Shown here: positions 13,447 to 22,000 of the stretch, piece by piece
Layout: each line of letters starts with the position of its first letter
Position numbering within the stretch: the stretch's first letter is position 1
NCBI GenBank assembly: GCA_027034115.1
Contig: JALVJB010000131.1
Coordinates: 1 to 27,310 of the forward strand
Length of the DNA: 27,310 nt
Source of the DNA: Acidilobaceae archaeon
GTDB lineage: Archaea > Thermoproteota > Thermoprotei_A > Sulfolobales > Acidilobaceae
Direction: 5' to 3'
Position numbers and translations under genes: made by a program
The notes under the pieces: model-generated
Told to the model about the DNA's origin: nothing
What the model saw: the letters and a program-made list of their open reading frames with translations, nothing else
Databases searched by the model: none

Positions 13447-14158
13447 CCTTCCTACCACCTAGAATGTACGCGAAGTCTCCGTCAATGTAGTACTCCTTCT
13501 TCCATATTGGGAGCTCATGCTTAATCCTCTCAACCATCTCGCCCAGAGCGGGGAGCACGCTCCTCCTACTCACGCCAGCGACAACTATTACCATAGTGAT
13601 ATCCCCAGGCTTCAAATCGCCATAATAGTGATAAGCCGCGGCGAAGGAGAGCGAGTACTTCGCCGCCACAGCCGTAGCTATCTCTTCAAGCTTCCCCTCA
13701 GCCAGATCAACTGCGGCCTCGTAGCTGAGCTTCTCAACCCTGCTTCCATCCGGGTTCACCCCTCGCACGACGCCTACGAAGATTCCTATCCCTCCCGTAT
13801 CCGGGGCAGAAGCCGAGGCCTCGCTTACGAGTCCCATTATGTCTACACTGACGCCTTTACGTAGAACGCCCGCTTTGATCCTAGGGCCTCCGCCCTCGGG
13901 AGGAGGCATTACATGTATAGTAGCGCCGGGAAGGACCACAGAGTCCCTCTTCAACCTTCTGCCAGCCTCGTCTATGACGACAATGTTTTCGGGTCCAACT
14001 ATCTCGAAGGCCCTCCTCAAGCCTTCACTCCCCGATAGGAGTTTGCTAATTACGTCTTCAATCCTAGCGGGACCCTCAACCTCTACTCTCAATAGAGGGG
14101 CTCCAGCATAATCCCTCAGGATACTATACAACCTAACTATTACAGCTTTCCCGGCCAT
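13430..14158 (-). CDS. MoaD-MoaE fusion, molybdopterin synthase
   Basis: From ATG 14158 this is 242 residues. The N-terminal ~90 residues are a ubiquitin-like MoaD domain (VIVRLYSILRDYAG to ATIHVMPPPEGGG); the rest is MoaE (GGIGIFVGVVRG, SYEAAVDLAEGKLEEI, GDLKPGDITMVIVV, IKHELPIWKKEYY with the two active-site lysines near 213 and 220). Together they make molybdopterin synthase, which adds two sulfurs to precursor Z for the molybdenum or tungsten cofactor. MoaD normally ends in a free Gly-Gly that is thiocarboxylated; here GGG (about 89-91) is internal and followed directly by Pro, so cleavage or another solution is needed. The frame extends to TTG 14191, overlapping the upstream gene, but ATG 14158 gives the normal MoaD start. 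It follows the zinc-ribbon gene by 16 bases. Confidence 0.88.
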   Translation of the reverse strand: MAGKAVIVRLYSILRDYAGAPLLRVEVEGPARIEDVISKLLSGSEGLRRAFEIVGPENIVVIDEAGRRLKRDSVVLPGATIHVMPPPEGGGPRIKAGVLRKGVSVDIMGLVSEASASAPDTGGIGIFVGVVRGVNPDGSRVEKLSYEAAVDLAEGKLEEIATAVAAKYSLSFAAAYHYYGDLKPGDITMVIVVAGVSRRSVLPALGEMVERIKHELPIWKKEYYIDGDFAYILGGRKVKPDS

Positions 14159-14174
14159 CCCGGATTCATCCGTC

Positions 14175-14414
14175 CTAGATCTTCTTCTCAACCCTTTTTC
14201 TCTTCGCCTCTATAGCTCTGCGAAACTCCTCTGCAGTCCTCTTGAGAGCCTCTATAATGCAATCATCGGAGTTTTCAATGAGAGCCTTTAGGAACTTGGC
14301 CGCACACCTGCTACTGTGAAAGTACAGTACGACTCCTCCACGGCTAATAACGATTCCCTGGCCCTCCGGGAACTTCCTCCCGCACACCGTGCACTCATAG
14401 AGGCGTTTAGACAT
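14175..14414 (-). CDS. L24e/TRASH-like zinc-ribbon protein
   Basis: A 79-residue protein whose first 40 residues form a treble-clef-like metal site: CTVCGRKFPEGQGIVI (Cys8, Cys11) then YFHSSRCAAKFL (His33, Cys37). The layout resembles ribosomal protein L24e and TRASH domains, where the second half reads FCSSKC; here the third ligand is His. The C-terminal half is a charged helix (FRRAIEAKRKRVEKKI). It could be a diverged L24e paralogue or a metal-sensing/metallochaperone TRASH protein. Position directly upstream of the moaD-moaE gene, 16 bases apart on the same strand, hints at a link with metal-cofactor synthesis, but that is only context. ATG 14414 lies downstream of the shared promoter region at 14440-14464. 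Confidence 0.6.
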   Translation of the reverse strand: MSKRLYECTVCGRKFPEGQGIVISRGGVVLYFHSSRCAAKFLKALIENSDDCIIEALKRTAEEFRRAIEAKRKRVEKKI

Positions 14415-14439
14415 GCCCTACCAATCCCCGGCTACCCCT

Positions 14440-14464
14440 GGAGCATGCTCCGGTAAATTAATAA
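14440..14464. promoter_or_regulatory. Divergent promoter: palindrome next to a symmetrical TATA element
   Basis: GGAGCATGCTCC (14440-14451) is a perfect 12-base palindrome. It abuts TAAATTAATAA (14454-14464), the only A/T-rich element in the gap. Archaeal spacing predicts starts near 14433 leftward (zinc-ribbon gene) and 14484 rightward (helicase). The palindrome would cover the leftward start region and the upstream side of the rightward TATA, a typical operator position. No regulator can be named. Confidence 0.45.
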
Positions 14465-14543
14465 GGCATGATAGAAGCGAGGGTAACAGGTTAGTGGAGA
14501 GGGACGACGAGACAACCCCCATATCCCCCAGGTGACGAGTAGA

Positions 14544-17366
14544 ATGGCTAGAGAAGCTGTGATAGAGCTTATAGATGACAGGCTGAGGAGCCTGGTCCAA
14601 GAGAGGGGCTGGGGGACCCTTACACCCGTACAGGAGATGGCCCTGCCCGTAATACTCGAGGGCTACAACGTACTAATAATGGCTCCCACGGGCGAGGGAA
14701 AGACCGAGGCAGCACTGCTCCCAATACTCTCAATGATGCTCCAGAGACAAGTTGAACCGGTGAGCCTACTCTACATAACCCCCATGAAAGCCCTCATCAA
14801 CGATATCTACTTGCGGATTAGCTGGTGGGCCTCAAGACTGGGGTTCAGGGTAGCGAGGAAGCATGGAGACACCTCCACGGCGGAGAGGAATAGGAGGCTT
14901 AGGGAAAAACCCCACATACTCATAACAACCCCGGAAAGCCTCGAGATAGACCTAGACTGGGCTCCCAAGTTCCGCGAAAGCTACAGGAACCTGCAATGGG
15001 TTATAGTCGACGAGGTACACGAGCTACTAGCTGGCAAGAGGGGAGCCCAGTTCCTACTACAATTGGAGAGGCTAAGAGAAATAGCTGATAGGGACTTCCA
15101 AGTAATAGGGCTCTCAGCAACAGTAGGCGACCCAGAGTGGACGATAAGGCTCCTCACGGGCTCCAGTAACAGGCCCTGGAGAATAGTAGACCCTACTACC
15201 AAGAAGAAGCCAGAGATAACTGTCCGGTACGCGGGTGGGCAAGGCGACCCGTGGTATACTGTTGCAAAGACCATTGTTGAAGAAATAGATAAGCCCAGCC
15301 TAATCTTCGTTAACAGTAGATACGTGGCTGAGAGAGTGAAGGCGGCGCTTGAAGAACTCGGAGCAAGCGATGTATTCGTACACCATTCTAGCGTATCAGC
15401 AGAGCTTCGCGAGGAAGCCGAGGAGAAACTGCGTAACGGCGAGTTATCCGGAGTAGTATGCACCAAGACTCTTGAAGTCGGGATAGATGTGGGTAAGATA
15501 AAGAAGGTCATCCAGATAAAGAGCCCCGGGAGGGTCGCGAGCCTCCTCCAGAGAATCGGTAGGAGCGGGCACACGCGCTACGGCACGCCTAGAGGGGCGA
15601 TAATTGCCACGGATCCACTAGACGTCCTCGAATCGATATCGATAGCAAGCCTGGCAATGGAAGGAAAGGTAGAGAAAACAACGATATCTAGGATCCCGCT
15701 GGACGTTGTAGCCAGGGAGATACAGGGAATCCTCCTAGAGAAGAAAAGGGCAAGCATCGAGGAGATATACAAGATACTAGCGAGGAGTCCCGCTTCAAGA
15801 ATAACAAGAGAAGAATTCGAGAGGCTGGTAGACTACCTAGCAAGCGTAGGAGTCGTAAGGCGCGAGGCCGACAGCATAAGGCTAGGATCAACATTCTACA
15901 AGATATGGAGGTTCCGGAATGACAAGGCGGCCCGCGCATGGTGGAGCAGGGATTTCAGCGAGTTCTTCTCGATGATAAATGAGAGGGACTCCTTCACCGT
16001 GAAGTACGGCGATAAGGTAATCGGATTCATAGACGCCATATTCGTCTACAGGAATCTCCGAGTAGGCGATATCATTAGACTAGCTGGTAAGACATGGGCT
16101 GTCAAGAGGATTGACGACAACAGTGGGAGAATAGATGTAGAACCCTCATCCAGCCCCGCAGAGGTCCCATTATGGAGGGGGGAAGGCCCCCGGAGGAGCT
16201 ACCAGGTAGCTTCTAGAATATCAGAGATACTGGAGCTAGGCCCCCCAAGGGATGTAGGTATTAGCCATGTTGAGGAGGCCCTCATACAAGAATGGAGCAG
16301 GGAGTACGCTAAACGAGGCCTGCCGATCCCGAGCCCCACAACTATTATCTACGAGACCTATAACGATGAACACATCATAACAGCACTACTAGGTAGCGGC
16401 GCCAACGAGGTACTAGGACTAGTAGCATTCCATGAAGCCTCGAAAAAACTAGGCTTAAACGTCCATTACAGAGCGAGCTTCTCTGGCTTCAGCGTTAAAG
16501 CCCCAGGAATCAACCCCCTGGAAATACTATCCCAGATCGAGCCCGCTGAGTTAGAGGAGATAGTGTGGGCGGCTCTAGACAAGAGCCCCTACCTCTACCA
16601 AGTGATCCGCGATATACAATTATCGTTCGGGAAGATAGGCTCGCTCGACTGGGACGCCGACGACCTCATAGTTGAAGAAGCGAAGAGACAGGTAATAGAA
16701 GAATATCTCGACATAGACACGGCCAGATGGTTCCTTGAGCAGCTAAGGTCGGGGAGGATAGCAATAGAAACACCAATGGGAGGAGGGCTAACACCGATAG
16801 CTAGAGAGATCCTCAAGTCACCCGCCATAAGGCCGTGGATACCGGACCTCTCCCTAAGGATAGCCAGGCTACTCGAGGGCACAGCTCTAACGGTATTCGA
16901 AGTAGCAGACATCCTAGAACTAGCAGAGAGAACAGTTGAAGCGAAGATCAAAGAGATGAGGAAGCCCGAGTACAGTGAGAATAGGGTAGTGGGTTTCATC
17001 GACGTCGACGAAGACGAGTGGAGGTGGACGCTTTTACGCTCCCTAAGGGAAGTCACGGAGATGGAAGAATTCTCCGAGAGCTTCACGCCGAGGCTGAGAA
17101 GGGAGCCTCTAAGGGTCCTCCTAAGAATAGGGCCCTCCACGAGGGGCAGAGAGCTCATAGTGACACCGGAGTCGCTAGTCAACAGGTTCGAGGAGCTAGC
17201 CAAGAGCCTACCCCCCGAGATATACCAGGTAAGAATAACCTCAGCCTATAGTGAGAACACTAGAGACGACGTAGCGATAACCCACTACTATGTGCCCCTA
17301 TCCGCCCTCAAATACCTCCTGCTAAACGCGGCCAGATACATAGAAGGAAAATACTACTACTTCTAA
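14544..17366 (+). CDS. lhr: Lhr-family superfamily 2 helicase
   Basis: From ATG 14544 this is 940 residues. It has all SF2 motifs: Q-motif region TLTPVQEMALP, Walker A APTGEGKTEA (about 47-56), TPMKAL (Ia), TTPES (Ib), DEVH (about 156-159), SAT (about 191-193), and QRIGRSGH (motif VI, about 336-343). A winged-helix region and the long C-terminal Lhr-specific region follow (WALDKSPYLY, RWFLEQLRSGRIAIETPMGGG in outline). Size and layout match the archaeal Lhr core helicases (aLhr1/aLhr2), 3'-5' translocases acting on DNA or RNA:DNA hybrids in repair or replication. GTG 14532 is in frame but GGTGA at 14531-14535 is correctly placed for ATG 14544, the preferred start. Which Lhr subgroup it belongs to is not settled. 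Confidence 0.92.
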   Translation: MAREAVIELIDDRLRSLVQERGWGTLTPVQEMALPVILEGYNVLIMAPTGEGKTEAALLPILSMMLQRQVEPVSLLYITPMKALINDIYLRISWWASRLGFRVARKHGDTSTAERNRRLREKPHILITTPESLEIDLDWAPKFRESYRNLQWVIVDEVHELLAGKRGAQFLLQLERLREIADRDFQVIGLSATVGDPEWTIRLLTGSSNRPWRIVDPTTKKKPEITVRYAGGQGDPWYTVAKTIVEEIDKPSLIFVNSRYVAERVKAALEELGASDVFVHHSSVSAELREEAEEKLRNGELSGVVCTKTLEVGIDVGKIKKVIQIKSPGRVASLLQRIGRSGHTRYGTPRGAIIATDPLDVLESISIASLAMEGKVEKTTISRIPLDVVAREIQGILLEKKRASIEEIYKILARSPASRITREEFERLVDYLASVGVVRREADSIRLGSTFYKIWRFRNDKAARAWWSRDFSEFFSMINERDSFTVKYGDKVIGFIDAIFVYRNLRVGDIIRLAGKTWAVKRIDDNSGRIDVEPSSSPAEVPLWRGEGPRRSYQVASRISEILELGPPRDVGISHVEEALIQEWSREYAKRGLPIPSPTTIIYETYNDEHIITALLGSGANEVLGLVAFHEASKKLGLNVHYRASFSGFSVKAPGINPLEILSQIEPAELEEIVWAALDKSPYLYQVIRDIQLSFGKIGSLDWDADDLIVEEAKRQVIEEYLDIDTARWFLEQLRSGRIAIETPMGGGLTPIAREILKSPAIRPWIPDLSLRIARLLEGTALTVFEVADILELAERTVEAKIKEMRKPEYSENRVVGFIDVDEDEWRWTLLRSLREVTEMEEFSESFTPRLRREPLRVLLRIGPSTRGRELIVTPESLVNRFEELAKSLPPEIYQVRITSAYSENTRDDVAITHYYVPLSALKYLLLNAARYIEGKYYYF

Positions 17367-17400
17367 CAAACGGCGCGGGCAGGGCAAAGAGGCGCCCCCG

Positions 17401-18018
17401 ATGAGGATAATGCCGATATACACGGACGCTGAGCCGCTATACAAGGCGCTCGCGAAGGCAACATCAAAGGCTAGGGAGGACAGTGAATGGTCCTACGTGC
17501 GTGAAAGACTAGACGAAGTAACAACCCTTTACGAAGCTCTCCTCGAGTATAAAGCCAGAGCAGGCCTCACATTACCGAAAACAGTAGTAGGCCTTATCAA
17601 GGGCCTAGAGCGCCTAGAAGAGCCTTCAGTTATCATCGAGAAGCTTTCCGAGATAGAGGCAAGGCTTCTAGGTATCCTCCCATACTACAAGGCTGCCTCC
17701 ACGTACACCACTAGAGCAAGGCTCGCTGCAAGCCTGCTATTAGTCATAATAGCTGGCTACCTCCTCTACATTGGTGGTAGCTTGGAGGCCCTAATAGTAG
17801 CAGTCACTGGAGTGGGACTAGGAGTCTCCGGATTATTCACCTATACCTCACCAGTATCCTCTGTCCTTGTCCTAGCCGGAGCCATCCTACAAGGATTGGT
17901 CGCGGGGAGGGACCCCTACCTGGTGGTAGCCTGGATACTGGCTGTTCTAGCTTCAGCTATCGCTAGTGTTCTCCCCCTAGCCTTCAAGTCGCCGGCAAGC
18001 TGCGACGAGGGAGTCTAG
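17401..18018 (+). CDS. Membrane protein with helical N-terminal domain, unknown function
   Basis: A 205-residue protein. The first ~100 residues are helical and charged with possible coiled-coil character (SYVRERLDEVTTLYEALLEY, IIEKLSEIEARLLG); the C-terminal half has four hydrophobic segments, starting with LAASLLLVIIAGYLLYI (about 110) and ending with WILAVLASAIASVLPLAF (about 180-197). It starts at ATG 17401, 34 bases after lhr, with AGAGG upstream; ATG 17410 is an alternative. The next gene, also a membrane protein, starts three bases after its stop, so the two are co-translated and may act together. No family recognised. Confidence 0.7.
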   Translation: MRIMPIYTDAEPLYKALAKATSKAREDSEWSYVRERLDEVTTLYEALLEYKARAGLTLPKTVVGLIKGLERLEEPSVIIEKLSEIEARLLGILPYYKAASTYTTRARLAASLLLVIIAGYLLYIGGSLEALIVAVTGVGLGVSGLFTYTSPVSSVLVLAGAILQGLVAGRDPYLVVAWILAVLASAIASVLPLAFKSPASCDEGV

Positions 18019-18021
18019 TAC

Positions 18022-18522
18022 ATGGACGTATATGCTATCGTGGGCACTCTCTCGAGCCTTGATCCAAGGCTCGCCGTATACATCCTGTCCCTACTACCCG
18101 TAGTGGAGCCGAGATACGCCGTAGTCGTCGGGGTAACAGTTTACGGTTTGGAAACGTGGGAGGCCCTTGCAGCCTCACTATTAGGGCTAGCTACACTCTC
18201 CATAATCCTAACCCTCTTCCTAGAAGGCCTAATGGAGTCCGCCCTCCACGGAGCCCTAGCTCGGATTACGGTTCTCCACAAGCTGGCCTCATGGGTGCAA
18301 TCGAGAAGCCTCGCGAGGGCCAGCAAGTACAGGGAGTACGGTCTCCTAGGAGTGCTAGTCTTTGTAGCGATCCCCCTGCCATTAACGGGCGTTTACAGTG
18401 GATCTGTTCTGGGACTCGTACTAGGATTAAATAAAAAAGAATTGTTTACGTCATTATTCGCTGGCGGCTTGCTGAGTTTAGGGATCACACTGCTAGGTGC
18501 TAGCGTTACTCGACTACCTTGA
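18022..18522 (+). CDS. Small multidrug-export-type membrane protein (COG2426/PF06695 family)
   Basis: A 166-residue polytopic membrane protein resembling the 'small multi-drug export' family: LLPVVEPRYAVVVGVTVYG near the N-terminus corresponds to the conserved PxxExRxAIPxG element, and VFVAIPLPLTGVYSGSVLG to the conserved PLPGTG.W.G element. About four hydrophobic segments are visible. The family name comes from an old prediction; true substrates are unknown and a DedA-like scramblase/transporter fold has been discussed for relatives. ATG 18022 follows the preceding stop by three bases and has GAGGGAG eight bases upstream. The 3' end overlaps the convergent superoxide reductase gene by 17 bases. 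Confidence 0.72.
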   Translation: MDVYAIVGTLSSLDPRLAVYILSLLPVVEPRYAVVVGVTVYGLETWEALAASLLGLATLSIILTLFLEGLMESALHGALARITVLHKLASWVQSRSLARASKYREYGLLGVLVFVAIPLPLTGVYSGSVLGLVLGLNKKELFTSLFAGGLLSLGITLLGASVTRLP

Positions 18523-18883
18523 TCTCCTTCCTAGCCTCCCATAGGCCATGGAGGTTGCAGTAGGTTATCACGTACAGGATACCTGGCTTCTGTAGTGTTA
18601 GCTTAATCTTAGCCTCGGGCAGGGTGTAGTCGGGCTCCCACTCGATCTTAGCAACCCTCACCGGGTTGAAGGGTCTCCCCTCCTCGTAGAACCATACCTC
18701 GGCATACCTGATAGAGTGCTGAGGCTTCATCTCGTGGGGGCCGACCTTAATGGTGATCTCGAAAGCCTCCCCCTTCTTAACAGTATCGGGCGCCTCGATC
18801 TTTGCCGTGTGAGTCTCAGCCTTAGAAATGGCCTGCTGGGGCGCCTCCTCCTGCGTGTATATTAGGTCTCCGAACTTAGCCAT
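18506..18883 (-). CDS. sor: Superoxide reductase (1Fe, neelaredoxin type) lacking the usual active-site lysine
   Basis: A 125-residue cytosolic enzyme that reduces superoxide to hydrogen peroxide without making oxygen. The iron ligands are all present: His25, His50 and His56 (GPHEMKPQHSIRY), and Cys109 plus His112 (TYCNLHGLW). It lacks the N-terminal desulforedoxin domain, so it is the one-iron class. The loop before the first histidine reads Glu23-Thr24-His25, whereas most family members have Glu-Lys-His; the superoxide reductase described from Ignicoccus hospitalis also lacks this lysine, and Lys21 here could play its part. ATG 18883 has GGTGA six bases upstream. It diverges from reverse gyrase across about 190 bases. 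Confidence 0.93.
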   Translation of the reverse strand: MAKFGDLIYTQEEAPQQAISKAETHTAKIEAPDTVKKGEAFEITIKVGPHEMKPQHSIRYAEVWFYEEGRPFNPVRVAKIEWEPDYTLPEAKIKLTLQKPGILYVITYCNLHGLWEARKEIKVVE

Positions 18884-18968
18884 GATTATTCACCAGCTCT
18901 TCCTAGTGGGCTTGAAGGCTATTAGAAGTTCCTACGTATTTCAACTATATCCAAACCAACCTTAATAT

Positions 18969-18983
18969 CCCGGTATCACCGGG
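18969..18983. promoter_or_regulatory. Inverted repeat beside TATA-like sequence between sor and reverse gyrase
   Basis: CCCGGTATCACCGGG has two perfect 6-base arms around a 3-base centre and directly follows TTAATAT (18962-18968). For a rightward transcript toward reverse gyrase it would lie between the TATA box and a start near 18991, a normal repressor position. A second A/T-rich element, ACTATATCC at 18944-18952, is well placed for the leftward sor transcript. The gap otherwise holds nothing I recognise. Confidence 0.4.
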
Positions 18984-19076
18984 CTCCTTCGCCATTATTC
19001 CATACGCTGGGAGATTATCGCATGGGCTGCAAGGAAGCCTAGGCGAACAGTCCCAGACTTAACGGTGATACGCGCA

Positions 19077-22000
19077 ATGAAGAGGCTCGACCCGGTCTAC
19101 ACTAATGCGTGCCCCAATTGCGGGGGTCCAATATCAGCCAGCAGGCTCGAGAAGGGCCTCCCCTGCGCCAAGTGCCTCCCCAAGTCAGTCTACGGGGGAG
19201 TCATTGAGGTCGCGGAAGAACTGATAGCCAGGGGGACCCTCAAGGGATACGTATGGCTATACGATTTAGAAAGGAGGTTCCAAGACTTCCGGGTCTTCTT
19301 CCAGGCCAAGACCGGGTCGAGCCTCTGGAGCGCTCAGGCCAGCTGGGCCCGCAGGCTGCTATCAATGGAGAGCATGGCTATAATAGCGCCAACAGGGGTG
19401 GGCAAGACAACGCTCCTACTGGCCTATGCCTCTTACAGGGTTGTAAGGGACAACTGGAGGGTCCTCTACCTAGTCCCCACGGAGAACCTGGGGAGACAGG
19501 TAGCCGAGAGGCTAACCAAGCTTCTAGGAGAAGAAGCAGTAGCCTACTACTTTGGAAGCATGTCCAAGAAGAAGCGTGAAGAGGCACTAGACAGGATAAG
19601 GAGGGGGGAATACAAGGTACTAGTTGTTACGACGAGCTTCCTCCAGAGAAGATTCGAGCTACTATCAGGAAACATGTTCAACCTCGTAATAGTAGACGAC
19701 GTTGACAGTCTCCTAAGGAGCAGTAAGAACGTTGACCGCGTCCTAGTACTACTAGGCTACCCGGAGGAGGCCATAGAAACAGCGCTAAGCATAGTACGCA
19801 TGAAACTAAAGCTCTACGCTGCCCTAGCCGCCGGCCTAGAAGAGAAAGCTGAAGACGCGAGGCGGGAGATAGCGCTCCTAGAATCAAGACTACGGGGGCT
19901 AACGCCGGAGCTTCCAGGCCAGCTAGTGATAGCCTCAGCTACCGGAAGGCCTCGGGGCATCAAGCACCTCCTCTTCAAGGAGCTACTAGGCTTCGAGGTC
20001 GGGGGCGGGACCGACTACATGAGGAACGTCGCGGACACTTACCTTGTAACTGACACTCCCATCGAGGATCTCCTGGGAATCGTGGAGAAGCTAGGGGATG
20101 GAGGCATCATATTCGTATCACAACTCTACGGTAAGGCGATGGCGAAAGCTATCCATGAGAAGCTAAACCAGGCCGGGATAAAGGCAGAGCTCGCCCTCGC
20201 AGGTTCAAGAAGGAGCATTGAGAAGCTAGCGACAGGCAAGGCAAGCGTCCTGGTAGGCGTTGCGAGCAGGTACGGGGTTGTTGTTAGAGGAGTAGACTTG
20301 CCTGAGAGAGTTAGATACGCCGTCTTCCTGGGGGTCCCGGCTAGAGAGATCGGCTTCTGGGACGCTGTCTCCAGCCCTAAGAGGCTCCTGTCAATACTAT
20401 ACTACATGGCTGATCATGGTGTTGAGGAGGCGTCCAAGTTCATAGATAAGATGAGGAGGCTGCTCGACAAGATCCCTGACCAGGTAATAGTCTCCGCGGC
20501 CTTCAAGGGTAGAATAAAGCCCGAAGGGCTACTCGAGGATCTAGTTTCCACGATGAGGGAAGCCGCGTCGCTTGCCTACTCTTGGCTCTATGGACAAGTA
20601 AGGGATGGGGGGACCCTACGGATAGGCGGTATTGTTGTTGAGAGGAGGGATGATCTCCTCATAGTAATCCCCGACGCCCCCACGTATCTTCAGGCAAGCG
20701 GGAGGACTAGCAGGCTCTACAAGGGTACTATGACCTTTGGGCTCAGCGTTATACTCGACAGGTACAAGGACAGGGTTGACGCGCTGTGGGAGAGGCTCGC
20801 ATGGTACACGAGCAGTAAGCCTATAGATTACAGGGAGCTAGACATAGACGAGGTCTTGGTGAAAATAGAGGAGAGCAGGAGGGGCAAGGGCAAGAAGGTC
20901 ACTGTCAAGTCAACCCTCCTGATAGTCGAGTCGCCCACCAAGGCTAAGACGATAGCATGGTTCTGGGGGAGGCCCAGTAAGAGGAGGAAGGGAAGGCTCA
21001 CCGTATATGAAACTAGTGCAACGGATGAGGAGACAGGCGTAGTCTACCTGCTCACCATAGTTGCCACGAAGGGCCACCTCTACGACCTCACAATAGATGA
21101 TGAGGGAGAATACGGCGTAGTCTATAAGGACGGGAAGGTGGCCCCCGTCTACGCTCCCGTAAAGAGGTGCATGGACTGCGGCTATCAGTACGCGGGCAAG
21201 GGCCCCTGCCCTAGGTGTGGCTCACACAACGTAAGGGACGCCACCAGGACAGTAGCGATACTTAGGAAGCTAGCCACAGAAGTGGACGAGATCGTAATAG
21301 CAACAGATCCTGACAGGGAAGGAGAGAAGATAGCATGGGACGTGTACCTCCTACTAAAACCATACAATACCAACATTAGGAGGGGGCGGTTCCACGAGGT
21401 AACACGAGAAGCAATACTCAAAGCCCTAAGGGAAGCCGGGGAAATAGACGAGAACCTTGTAGCCGCGCAGATAGCGAGGCGGATTGAGGACCGGTGGATA
21501 GGCTTCCGCCTCAGCAGCCACCTATGGGCAGTATTCGGGAAGAGGTGGCTTGGAGCCGGGAGAGTGCAGACTCCAGTCCTCGGCTGGATAGTTGGCAGGT
21601 ACGAGGAGTATCAGGAGAATAAGGGTTATAGGGTAAAAGTAGCCCTGGCCAACAATGGTAGACTCTACTTCTTCACTGAGGACAAGGAGGCCGCGCTCAA
21701 GGCGAAGAAAGCTGTCCACGTATTAGTCAAGGATGCCAAGTACTGGGAGGAGGAGAGGGTCCCCCCGCCACCATTCACGACAGACTCGCTGATATACGAG
21801 GCTTCGAGACGCTACGGCTACCCAGCATGGCTAACAATGAAGCTCGCGCAAGACCTATTCGAGAGCGGCCTCATAACATACCATAGAACAGACTCTACCA
21901 GGATCTCGAAGGCTGGAATGGCGATCGCCGCCGCTTACCTCGAGAAGAAAGGGATGAAACACCTCTACAAGCCAAGGCCCTGGGGTGAGGGCGGAGCCCA

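Noticed and set aside
18884..19076. Possible small RNA (C/D box) in the sor-rgy gap
   Set aside because: The inverted repeat suggested structure, but I found no RUGAUGA with matching CUGA boxes and no other RNA signature.
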